Assembly (NCBI RefSeq): GCF_001424405.1
Contig: NZ_LMPS01000009.1
Location: 62,001 to 126,000, forward strand
Direction of reading: 5' to 3'
From: Dyadobacter sp. Leaf189
GTDB lineage: Bacteria > Bacteroidota > Bacteroidia > Cytophagales > Spirosomataceae
DNA: 64,000 nucleotides
The translations under genes and the position numbers were made by a program. Shown one piece after another: positions 9,017 through 17,433 of this stretch (position 1 is its first letter; every line of letters starts with the position of its first letter). The notes under the pieces were generated by a model. The model saw only the letters and a program-made list of their open reading frames with translations, was not told the origin of the DNA and searched no databases.

Positions 9017-9090
9017 TCCTGAATAGCTCAGCCGGTTAGAGCATCTGACTGTTAATCAGAGGGTCGTTGGTTCGAGCCCAACTTCGGGAG
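9017..9090 (+). tRNA. tRNA-Asn (anticodon GTT)
   Basis: A 74-base cloverleaf. Acceptor arms TCCTGAA and TTCGGGA pair with one G-T, the discriminator base is G, and the D-arm is AGCTCAGCCGGTTAGAGC. The anticodon stem TCTGA/TCAGA carries loop CTGTTAA with GTT at 9051-9053. The T-arm contains GGTTCGAGCCC. The 3' CCA is not encoded (CCT follows). Anticodon position 34 is G, so this tRNA is a substrate of the Tgt enzyme encoded 2-3 kb upstream. Confidence 0.97.
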
Positions 9091-9100
9091 CCTGAAAGTT

Positions 9101-9132
9101 AAAAAGCCTCATTCTTGCGAATGGGGCTTTTT
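9101..9132 (+). terminator. Rho-independent terminator after tRNA-Asn
   Basis: AAAAAGCCTCATTC and GAATGGGGCTTTTT form a stem with a short CTTGC loop. T-runs on both strands mean it could also serve the opposing minus-strand gene at 9163. Confidence 0.85.
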
Positions 9133-9162
9133 CATTGTGAGTCACTTGGCTCGCCAGCAGCA

Positions 9163-9708
9163 CTACAAAGTACTTACCTGGACAATCGCCTGGTTGTTGT
9201 CGCTGTTCACTTCTCCCCCTGCCCCGCCCACAATCACGGCTGTGATGTTTTGAGTGATATTGGCGGACTGGCCTGCATTTCTGGTGATTTTAAAACCAAC
9301 CACCGCCTTGCCGCCCTGCGCTATCTTGATGCCTGCCTTCGATGTAATAATTACAAAATTGGCATTTTCTGTAAAATCCCAGCTCGAATTTTGATTCGCT
9401 ACCCCTCCAAGTACATTCGAAGTGCCTGAGGTCAGTGGATAAGTGATCTTGAATGCAGAAATTTTACTGATGCGAAATGAAATCAATCCGGATGTTTCCA
9501 CATTGTTGATCTCATACATATTCAATACAAAGTCTCTCGATGCTGCCTCAGCGAATAATAAAGCATTGATATCGATCGTAGGTGTAAGGTCGGCTGCCGA
9601 GCTTCTTTTGATCCTGTTGCCCGCGGCATCATAGCCAAATGCGACTCCTTGTGAAAATGATGAACCAGAGAACACAAGACAGAGCGCCACTATAAATAGG
9701 TATTTCAT
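9163..9708 (-). CDS. Secreted protein with a single YD-repeat-like motif, function unknown
   Basis: Encodes 181 residues with a Sec signal peptide (MKYLFIVALCLVFSGSSFSQ). Directly after the cleavage site comes GVAFGYDAAGNRIKRS, which closely matches the YDxxGNR motif of RHS/YD repeats but occurs only once. The remaining 140 residues are Gly/Ser/Asn-rich and beta-like (DFVLNMYEINNVETSGLIS; GGKAVVGFKITRNAG), resembling cohesin- or Ig-like surface folds. No enzyme motif is seen. It lies divergent from, and about 500 bases away from, the large RHS gene. It may be a remnant or partner of an RHS protein, but the link rests only on the motif and position. Confidence 0.65.
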   Translation of the reverse strand: MKYLFIVALCLVFSGSSFSQGVAFGYDAAGNRIKRSSAADLTPTIDINALLFAEAASRDFVLNMYEINNVETSGLISFRISKISAFKITYPLTSGTSNVLGGVANQNSSWDFTENANFVIITSKAGIKIAQGGKAVVGFKITRNAGQSANITQNITAVIVGGAGGEVNSDNNQAIVQVSTL

Positions 9709-10224
9709 CGTAGAAATGGGGAAGGTTTGCTGACAATAGATGCATTTGCATCGCCGTGGTAATGGTATTGAACATTACCAAACAAACCCAAAGGAGTTTT
9801 CCTGCGGCGGCAGGCTTCTTTCAAACGGATTGATTCAAGCGTATTGACAAGGGCGAGTGATAGGCCTCTCCACCCGATCTTCATGAAAGGCTTTCCGTAA
9901 ACCTTTCTTTTATCACAATACTGACAAATCGCGCAATCCATTGGAGCACAATACATTGTACAACCGGCAAATAATTGCACCGTACATCTTCGTTTATATT
10001 TAAAGTTAATTGATACGTTTGCCGATGTCCTGCCGGCTTAGGATCGCCCCGAGTTTTGAGATTCCGCGTCCAACATTCCCACTCAACAAAAAGCATAGGG
10101 AATCCACTCTGAAGTTCTGAAAAGAACAAGGGTTTTCTGTGTCTTACCGACTACGTTATCAGGTGTTTAAAAGAATACACATACCGCTATTCCGCTTGCC
10201 AAAATTGCATTTAAATCCTCCTAT
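9709..10224. other. 516-base divergent intergenic region upstream of the RHS gene
   Basis: No convincing gene. A 91-codon minus-strand frame (9705-9980) ends in an ATGA overlap with the gene at 9163-9708 and is cysteine-rich near its start, but it resembles no protein. It is noted only because the overlap looks like coupling. A short inverted repeat GGTAATG (9758-9764) / CATTACC (9773-9779) is present. TACGTTTG at 10014-10021 fits the -7 consensus on the plus strand but has no good -33 partner. Confidence 0.4.
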
Positions 10225-13200
10225 ATGAAGACAGTTTACCTCCTTTGCAACGTCCGGTCAGCCAATCGCCCTGCGAAAATCCATTGGCCAAAATGTCTTT
10301 CCCGAAAGATCCTCTGGCTTTTCACAGCCCTGTACAGCTTCAACTCTCTTGCACAAAATGTAACCTACCAGACCTTACACACCGGAGCTACTTTCAACGG
10401 CAGAACCATTAATCAAAATCTTCCCGTTGGAAGTATTTCCGAAAGTGCCGGCGTTGCATCCGGAGGTGCCACTTACTCGATATTACTAGCAATACCTCCC
10501 GGAACAAATGGTATTGCTCCGACTATATCCTTAAACTACTATTCCTTAGGAGGAAATGGCGTTTTAGGTCAGGGATGGAGCATTGGCGGCTTGTCAGAAA
10601 TTACCCGCAGCACGCGCAATAGCTATTTCGATAGTGAGGCAAATCCTATTGTAATGACAAACAGTGACAGGTTTGTTTTGGACGGTTCCCGGCTGATCGG
10701 CAAAGTGGGTAACTATGGAGACCCGAATACGACGTATGGTACCGAGTGTGAAAACTTTGCTACTATCATCTCCAAAAACACACAGGGAGACGGCCCGCAA
10801 TGGTTTGAAATTGTTACAAAGGATGGAATTAAGATGGAATACGGCAATTCGCCGGATTCCAGGCATACCGGCCAGAATGCAACTGTTTTGACGTGGGCTT
10901 TATCACGCATTACCTACCCTGATGAAAACTATATCTCGTTCAAGTACAAGGCAGTAAGTTTCGCCTTGCTTATCGAAGAGATCAACTACACGGGTAATGC
11001 CGCTCAATTATTAGACCCTTATAATCAGGTCAGATTCGACTACAAGATCCGGACCATTGATGAAAACGCAGGTTTTGAAAACGATACGCGCATAGAAAGC
11101 AAATACTTGCTGGATAAAGTCACCACCAAAACCAGTGGCGTCGTTGTCAAAACCTACCAGTTCAATTACGGTCATGACAACATCAATTCGTACCTGAAAG
11201 AGGTGACTGAATCGGGTGCAGACGGCAGTTCACTGAACGCCACTATTTTCAAATATGGAGATTCGCCAGCCGAATTTAGTACGGTAACGACAAGCGGGTA
11301 TGACAATCCATCCGCAACAACCATTACAGGTGATTTTAACGCCGATGGATTAACTGATTTCCTTGAAGCCAGCCTGATCCAGAACCCTCCTGCATATAGG
11401 ATCAAGGTCTATACCAAGTATCTGCCATACACAGCAAGTCCGAATGATTTTTATGTAGGAAATATCACAGACGCGCCTGTTACTTATTCGGTCGTTAAAA
11501 AACAGAGTATACCTAATTCATTTGATTTTCTTGCTTACGACTTCACGGGTGATGGTGCAGATGATGTTCTGATGACCAATATTGCCGGAGCGGGACAGGA
11601 TCGTACATTATCAAGTCTTCGCATTTACCGGACTCTTCAGAACTATGATTGGCAAAACAATGCACAGTTTGCCATCCAATTTGACCCGCTCACGATAGCT
11701 CCCTATACAGGCTATTCGAAGATTCACCCAAGTGGCCACTTCATTTTTCCAGGAGATTATGATGGGGATGGTGTGCAGGATATTCTTACCATGCTGGGAA
11801 GTAATGCCGTGAATTACAACTGTCACTTATACAATGGCAAAGTGCAACCCGATTTTGGGTCAATCGTAATCTCGGGGACGCATCTTTTTGAGACAACTGA
11901 TTGGGCTACTGCCGACAAGGTGCACGTCGTCGATTTCAATGGTGACGGCAAAAGCGATATTATGCTTATCAAGAGCATTCATTGCGAGATTTTTACTTTT
12001 GACGGGTGGACTGCGCGACGTATCCACTATTCTGTTAATTATTTAAGCAAAGATCACCTCAGCTATTTTGGTGATTTTAATGGCGACAGAAAGACTGACA
12101 TTCTTGCCAAACTAACCACTTCGGGCGCATGGAAGGTATTGATATCCAATGGGGTCGGCTTATATGAATCCCCTTTTACTTTCAATACCACACCTGATAC
12201 AGACCTTTACCTGGGAGACCAACTCGGTATTGCCGATTTAAATGGGGATGGCAAATCAGACATTTATCATGGCTGGCAACTGCCGGACCTGGAAACTGCG
12301 AATTTGGACGTCTACTACGGAAGAGGCTTTTCGGGCGCAGGAGCAGGCTTCCATCGCATCACCAGCACTTATGCCGTAAGATTAGGGGCACCACCACCGA
12401 TGATCGGTGATTTTAATGGGGATCGCAGAGCGGACATCATCAACTTCAAGAGCGTTTCAAACCCCATGGATGTTTTCAACTTCAAAAAAGAAGGACGCGA
12501 AAATATCCTTGAAAAGGTAAAGAATGGATACAATCATGTAACGGAATGGAGCTACAAAAAGCTGACGGATGAAAATGGCTTCCATATCCGGGGAAATCTT
12601 ACAGCGTATCCGTTAAACGCAATTCAGCCACCACTTTACGCCATTTCCGATTTCAAAATACAAGATGGAATTGGCGGCTTCAATACCACTCAATATACTT
12701 ACGAAGGCACAAAACTTCACCGGGCCGGAAAAGGGTTTATCGGGTTTGGTAAGATAACAGCGAACAACCTGACAACGGGTATCAAAACCGTTGTTGAAAA
12801 TGAATTTAATACAACCTATTACACGGCTGTCCCCTACCGGACTTCTACCTATCTGGCATCTACCAATGCATTGCTTGATCAAACGACCAATACCAATGTA
12901 TTTGTTTCTCCGGCAGCCAAACGGTTCTGGGTTCAGACCACCAATATTCTTGAAAACAAAGCATTTGAGGGCCGCACAACTACTACGGTAAATGTTTACG
13001 ACAATTACGGTAACATCAAGCAAAGTACGGTCAACAATGGAGTTGAAACCACTGTTACCAACACCATTTTTGGCGCTTATCCTGCGGGAGTTCTCAACAA
13101 GCCAACCTCTGTAACCGTTTCAAACACCCGGACAGGTCAGCCTGCGTATACGGTTTCAACAGGATACGGATATAACGGCATTGGTCAACTTACTACCAAA

Positions 13201-16194
13201 ACGGATTTTGTGGGACTTCCGAAAAGCGTAGTAACCACTTTCGAGTATTATCCCTTAGGTAACCTGAAAAAAACGACCATAAATCCATCCGGTCTTCCAG
13301 CAAGGTCAACCTCTTCTGTTTACGACACCAAAGGCCGCTATCCGGAAACCAAGACGAATGAGCTAAGCCAAACTTCATCTGCGACTTACGATTTTAAATG
13401 GGGAAAACCACTGACTATAACGGGAGTAGATGGTTTGATAACAACATTGGAATACGATGCTTTTGGCCGGGAGAAGAAAATCATATTGCCGGAAGGTTAT
13501 TCAATCACCCAAAATTATGGCTGGAATATTTCAGGTAACGCGGTCTGGTACCTGAACACCTCCCATCCGGGAAAGCCGGATGTAAAAACATTTTACGACC
13601 TGTTAAGAAGGGAAATCAAGAGCGAAACGGAAGGTTTTCAGGGACAAACCATTACTCAGGTTAAGACGTACGATAGTCGAGGCAATGTCGCCACAACGAC
13701 CGATCCGTATAAATCCGGTGAGCCGGTACTGACCACCACAACACAGTATGACACCTACAACCGGCCATTTAATATCAGCAACAACGGTCCTTTTGGCACT
13801 ACTACCATTGGCTACGTTTATGCAGCAGGAAAGCTGACCACAACCACCACTACGCCCTCGGGAGTTTCTTCGAAAGTAACGGATGCCAGCGGCCAGGTTA
13901 TCAGCGCTACGGACAATGGAGGCACATTGACCTACACTTATTACAGCCACGGCGGTCTCAAGGAAGTAAACAATGGCGCAGTGATTACAAGCAGCCAATA
14001 CGATGTGCAGGCCCGGCAAACTTCACTGACCGACCTCAATGCCGGTACAACCACTTACGATTACAATGCATTGGGGCAGCTGGCGAGCCAAACCAATGCA
14101 AACAACAAAACGCATACGATGCAATATGACCTGCTGGGCAGGAACACCAGCCGCATTGGCCCTGAGGGTTCAACGGTTTACGAATACTACCTCACAGGCA
14201 GCGGAGCGTCCACTAACCAGCTAAAAAAGGTAACCGGGTTTGCCGGCAATCTGGATGAGTATACTTACGATGCATTTGGAAGGTTGCAGACGGTAAAACA
14301 ATCCGTCGACGCCACTATTTACACGACTACTTACGGCTACAATCTTTACGGGGACATGACATCAGTGTTGTATCCGTCAGGCTTTGGAACTAATCATGCC
14401 TATGACGGCAATGGTTATCCGACCACTATTAAAAACAGCACCAATGCGGTGACGCTTTATACCAATAACGGGATGAATGGTCTGGGACAAAACACGGCGT
14501 ATGCGTTGGGTAACGGCAAATCCTCGGCAATTTCTTACAACTATGGGACACCTAAACTGTTCACAACAGCTGGTGTACAAAACCTGGAACTGACCTGGAA
14601 TTACGCAAAAGGCAATCTGGATAAACGGAAAGATTACATCAAGAATAAAGAAGAGAGCTTTACATATGATAACCTGAATCGGCTGCTGACGGCTACCGTT
14701 TTGGGCAAACCTGCGCAGGTAACATCCTATACAGCCTCAGGAAATATTACTGCAAAAAGTGATGCCGGACAGACATTCAATTATCACCCTGCAAAATTGA
14801 ATGCAGTTATTGGTGTTGTTTCGCCGACGACAGCGATTCCGGTACTAACTCAGGAAATTACATACACCCCATTCAACCAGCCTGAAAAAATTACGGAGAA
14901 CGGGTCGGGCCAGCCTTATGAGCTGACCTACACCTACGGCGCCGACTACCAGCGACTGAAAGGGGTCATGAAAAAGAACAATGCGCTGATCAACATGCAT
15001 TACTACTTTGGAAGCTACGAAAAGGATGTAACGCCAGGTATTGCCGATAAGCATCTGCATTACATTAGTTCACCGGCGGGGCTGATCGCTATTATTATTC
15101 GCGAGAACAATGCAGACCAGTATTACTACACTTACACCGATCACCTGGGATCGCTTTTGACTTTAACGGCTTTTAACGGGACAGTCATTCTCGAACAGAA
15201 CTTCGACGCCTGGGGCCGCCTCCGTCATCCAGCCAATTGGGATTATGCCAATGTCCCCGCCCCAACAAGCTACCTCTATCGTGGATTCACCGGTCATGAG
15301 CATTTAACAAATTTCAACCTGATCAACATGAACGGCCGGATGTATGATCCGGTGGTTGGGAGGGTGCTGAGTGTTGATAATTATGTGCAGAATTCGTATT
15401 CGACGCAGGGTTATAATCGGTATAGTTATGTGATGAATAATCCATTGAAGCATACGGATCCTACCGGAGAGTTATTCGGTACGATTATGACTTTTACAGG
15501 TCATTTGTTCGAAACAGCATTTTTGCACGGCGGCCTGGATCCTACAAGCAAAACAGCTAGAAACAATGCATGGCGCAATTTTGACCCCACAGCAACCGGT
15601 ACCTTAACAAACAATGCCTGGAAGATAGACATGGGGGCATTCAAGACAGATCCGAAACGCAATTTTTGGGGAAGAGCGGGCACCTTACTTTCCCGATTTA
15701 CTTGGGAGGCACCTCAATCGCTATTAGGGAATACGTACTCCCATGCAAGAAATGGGGCAAGAAAGGTAGACAATGTTGATTATTGGGGAGGAGCAACGTT
15801 GGTTAATGATAATTCAAATTCAGATAATCAATGGGGACTTACGCTGGGTTCTTACATAAATTCAGAGAATATGCAGATTGGGAGTGACATCTTCCGGCAT
15901 GAATATGGACATGTTTTACAGAGCAGACTAGTGGGTCCTTTGTACTTTGGGCATATTGGTGTTCCAAGCTTTGTTGGATCAATCGCTGAAAACTTCGGTT
16001 GGCACAGTCATAATGACGAATGGTACGAAATACAAGCCAACAGAATGTCATTTAAATACTTGCAAAAATACAGGACAAACGACCTACTTACCAGAGGTTG
16101 GGATGATCGTTCAGGTGAATATAAGAGAGAATATATTAGGGACTGGTATCTTCTTCTCTTTCCTCCAACATATCCATTTTGGTTTAACTTTTAA
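10225..16194 (+). CDS. SpvB/FG-GAP/RHS repeat protein with a C-terminal zincin (HEYGH) domain, candidate polymorphic toxin
   Basis: A 1989-residue secreted protein. A hydrophobic segment (LWLFTALYSFNSLAQ, about residues 30-44) serves as signal sequence. An SpvB-like domain follows (GTNGIAPTISLNYYSLGG, from residue 93). Seven FG-GAP/VCBS calcium-type motifs lie between about 368 and 739 (for example GDYDGDGVQD and VDFNGDGKSD). Many YD repeats then run to the RHS core (YTYTDHLGSLLTL near 1633; DPVVGRVLSVDNYVQ near 1708), ending at PTGE near 1749. The final 240 residues are a separate tip with a zincin motif HEYGH (His1892, Glu1893, His1896) and a downstream EWYEIQANR that could give the third ligand. 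This is the layout of TcB/TcC-like cocoon toxins. Small lipoproteins follow immediately. The tip looks AT-richer than the body. Confidence 0.88.
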   Translation: MKTVYLLCNVRSANRPAKIHWPKCLSRKILWLFTALYSFNSLAQNVTYQTLHTGATFNGRTINQNLPVGSISESAGVASGGATYSILLAIPPGTNGIAPTISLNYYSLGGNGVLGQGWSIGGLSEITRSTRNSYFDSEANPIVMTNSDRFVLDGSRLIGKVGNYGDPNTTYGTECENFATIISKNTQGDGPQWFEIVTKDGIKMEYGNSPDSRHTGQNATVLTWALSRITYPDENYISFKYKAVSFALLIEEINYTGNAAQLLDPYNQVRFDYKIRTIDENAGFENDTRIESKYLLDKVTTKTSGVVVKTYQFNYGHDNINSYLKEVTESGADGSSLNATIFKYGDSPAEFSTVTTSGYDNPSATTITGDFNADGLTDFLEASLIQNPPAYRIKVYTKYLPYTASPNDFYVGNITDAPVTYSVVKKQSIPNSFDFLAYDFTGDGADDVLMTNIAGAGQDRTLSSLRIYRTLQNYDWQNNAQFAIQFDPLTIAPYTGYSKIHPSGHFIFPGDYDGDGVQDILTMLGSNAVNYNCHLYNGKVQPDFGSIVISGTHLFETTDWATADKVHVVDFNGDGKSDIMLIKSIHCEIFTFDGWTARRIHYSVNYLSKDHLSYFGDFNGDRKTDILAKLTTSGAWKVLISNGVGLYESPFTFNTTPDTDLYLGDQLGIADLNGDGKSDIYHGWQLPDLETANLDVYYGRGFSGAGAGFHRITSTYAVRLGAPPPMIGDFNGDRRADIINFKSVSNPMDVFNFKKEGRENILEKVKNGYNHVTEWSYKKLTDENGFHIRGNLTAYPLNAIQPPLYAISDFKIQDGIGGFNTTQYTYEGTKLHRAGKGFIGFGKITANNLTTGIKTVVENEFNTTYYTAVPYRTSTYLASTNALLDQTTNTNVFVSPAAKRFWVQTTNILENKAFEGRTTTTVNVYDNYGNIKQSTVNNGVETTVTNTIFGAYPAGVLNKPTSVTVSNTRTGQPAYTVSTGYGYNGIGQLTTKTDFVGLPKSVVTTFEYYPLGNLKKTTINPSGLPARSTSSVYDTKGRYPETKTNELSQTSSATYDFKWGKPLTITGVDGLITTLEYDAFGREKKIILPEGYSITQNYGWNISGNAVWYLNTSHPGKPDVKTFYDLLRREIKSETEGFQGQTITQVKTYDSRGNVATTTDPYKSGEPVLTTTTQYDTYNRPFNISNNGPFGTTTIGYVYAAGKLTTTTTTPSGVSSKVTDASGQVISATDNGGTLTYTYYSHGGLKEVNNGAVITSSQYDVQARQTSLTDLNAGTTTYDYNALGQLASQTNANNKTHTMQYDLLGRNTSRIGPEGSTVYEYYLTGSGASTNQLKKVTGFAGNLDEYTYDAFGRLQTVKQSVDATIYTTTYGYNLYGDMTSVLYPSGFGTNHAYDGNGYPTTIKNSTNAVTLYTNNGMNGLGQNTAYALGNGKSSAISYNYGTPKLFTTAGVQNLELTWNYAKGNLDKRKDYIKNKEESFTYDNLNRLLTATVLGKPAQVTSYTASGNITAKSDAGQTFNYHPAKLNAVIGVVSPTTAIPVLTQEITYTPFNQPEKITENGSGQPYELTYTYGADYQRLKGVMKKNNALINMHYYFGSYEKDVTPGIADKHLHYISSPAGLIAIIIRENNADQYYYTYTDHLGSLLTLTAFNGTVILEQNFDAWGRLRHPANWDYANVPAPTSYLYRGFTGHEHLTNFNLINMNGRMYDPVVGRVLSVDNYVQNSYSTQGYNRYSYVMNNPLKHTDPTGELFGTIMTFTGHLFETAFLHGGLDPTSKTARNNAWRNFDPTATGTLTNNAWKIDMGAFKTDPKRNFWGRAGTLLSRFTWEAPQSLLGNTYSHARNGARKVDNVDYWGGATLVNDNSNSDNQWGLTLGSYINSENMQIGSDIFRHEYGHVLQSRLVGPLYFGHIGVPSFVGSIAENFGWHSHNDEWYEIQANRMSFKYLQKYRTNDLLTRGWDDRSGEYKREYIRDWYLLLFPPTYPFWFNF

Positions 16195-16198
16195 AACA

Positions 16199-16627
16199 AT
16201 GAAAGCAATGATCTCTAAATCATCTTTTTTCGCCTTGCTTCTTATACAGCTGTTTGCATTATCATGCGAGCATCCTCCTGGTGCAACGGTGAGGTACTTT
16301 TTTACAATACAAAACAACAGTTCAAGTCGCATACTATATTTTGTAAATAACGATTATCCAGATATCTCAATTCCCGATTCATTGTCAACAGAAGTTCGGC
16401 TTGTGACTCTAAGTTCTGAGGAAAATTTCAAATATGAGTCTTCGAAGAAATGGCCAAAATATTTTAATAGCCTTCCAGCAGACACTCTCAGTATCTTTTT
16501 TCTTTCCGCTGATACAGTTTCGAAATATGGTTGGAAACAAGTTCAGAGCAGATATCTGATATTGAATCGAAAAGATATAAGTCTTCAGGATTTAGAAGAT
16601 AACAAATATTTAATAACCTATCCATAA
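16199..16627 (+). CDS. Small lipoprotein, candidate immunity protein for the RHS tip
   Basis: Encodes 142 residues starting four bases after the RHS stop codon (ATG at 16199, with a second in-frame ATG at 16208). The signal peptide ends in a lipobox-like LFALSC, and CEHPPGATVRYFF follows. The C-terminus reads ISLQDLEDNKYLITYP. The same N-terminal (C-x-PPG-x-T ... QNxSS) and C-terminal (LxxxNxxITYP) patterns recur in the two broken copies immediately downstream, so this is the intact member of a three-copy family. Tight spacing behind the toxin and probable outer-membrane or periplasmic anchoring fit an immunity role against a periplasm-acting protease. That role is inference only, since no known immunity family is recognised. 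Confidence 0.65.
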   Translation: MKAMISKSSFFALLLIQLFALSCEHPPGATVRYFFTIQNNSSSRILYFVNNDYPDISIPDSLSTEVRLVTLSSEENFKYESSKKWPKYFNSLPADTLSIFFLSADTVSKYGWKQVQSRYLILNRKDISLQDLEDNKYLITYP

Positions 16628-16718
16628 TACCAACCTCGTTGTGATTAATGCCCATATCGGTTGGACTAATCAATGCTTTGAAATACAATAGATAACCAAT
16701 AAAGTGATATGAAGCTAA

Positions 16719-16949
16719 ACTTATTTTCTATGGTCAAAGCTAGATTTTGATGGATTTAGAACGTGTTGGGAAAACAGACTTGCCAACGGGAAGTCAGAAG
16801 AGATTTACTTTATTGATCCGAATCACTTTTATACTGAAGGTGGTTTTTATGATTGCGATTCCATTAATATAAAAAGTAAAGTATTGAAACTTCATAAGTT
16901 TAATTTAGACGATTTAAAGAAGAGCAATTTTGTTATTACTTATGAATAA
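16719..16949 (+). pseudogene. Remnant (C-terminal half) of a second lipoprotein copy
   Basis: An open frame of 76 codons without a start codon, closed upstream by TAA at 16716. Its translation includes EEIYFIDPNHFYTEGGFYD followed by CDSINIK, and ends LHKFNLDDLKKSNFVITYE. The end matches the ITYP-type terminus of the intact lipoprotein at 16199, and FYDC matches the copy that follows. The signal peptide and N-terminal half are missing. The stop codon overlaps the ATG of the next copy by 8 bases, a sign of former translational coupling. Confidence 0.6.
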
Positions 16950-17365
16950 TTGGACAATCATATTATTATTGGCATTGTCCTCATGCGATCCTCCTGGTGA
17001 TACTAGATTAATGTTTCAGAATGATTCGTCACATCCAATCATTTTCACCAAAGCACCAGATGAAGGCAAAGCTGGGGATCCTTACAGTTTTTATGATTGT
17101 TCGTCAAGCAAACTTGCACATACCTACCTCGTGGAAGGAGAAAAGGACGGTTATCCAACAAGTCCCGGTGAAATGGGAAACTCTTATTCCAAGGTACCCT
17201 AAGGGAAGGTTGTTATTCATTGTCTATCATGCTGACTCGGCCATCAGATACATAGATAAATATGGGTGCGACAGTCTCGGAAAGCGGCACGATCTGGTCC
17301 TAAAGCGTTTCGAAGTAACTGTGGATTATCTCAAGAAAAACAACTGGACGCTCACTTATCCATGA
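16942..17365 (+). pseudogene. Frameshifted third lipoprotein copy
   Basis: The ATG at 16942 opens MNNWTIILLLALSSCDPPGD, a lipoprotein signal whose C-DPPG-DT ... QNDSS pattern matches the intact copy (C-EHPPG-AT ... QNNSS). The frame ends at 17202 after KVP. The next frame (read from about 17160) continues the family as WETLIPRYPKGRLLFIVYH and ends VDYLKKNNWTLTYP at 17365. A single-base indel near 17160-17185 would explain both. A sequencing or assembly error is the alternative. If rejoined, the product would be about 140 residues. Confidence 0.65.
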
Positions 17366-17433
17366 TATAGTCGAGCAATAAAACACTGAGCATTCTATAA
17401 TTTTTGAACATTCTAGTTAACTATCTATCTAGT

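Noticed and set aside
9705-9980. 91-codon minus-strand frame with five cysteines near its start and an ATGA overlap with the gene at 9163-9708
   Set aside because: No similarity to any family I know and composition unlike the neighbours. The overlap alone is weak, so it is described only within the intergenic entry.
15480-16194. Nuclease or ADP-ribosyltransferase signature in the RHS tip
   Set aside because: No HNH, EndoU, deaminase or ART motif is seen; only the HEYGH zincin motif is supported.
16628-16718. CCAACC ... GGTTGG inverted repeat after the intact lipoprotein as a terminator
   Set aside because: A six-base stem with a 24-base loop and no T-run on the plus strand is too weak.
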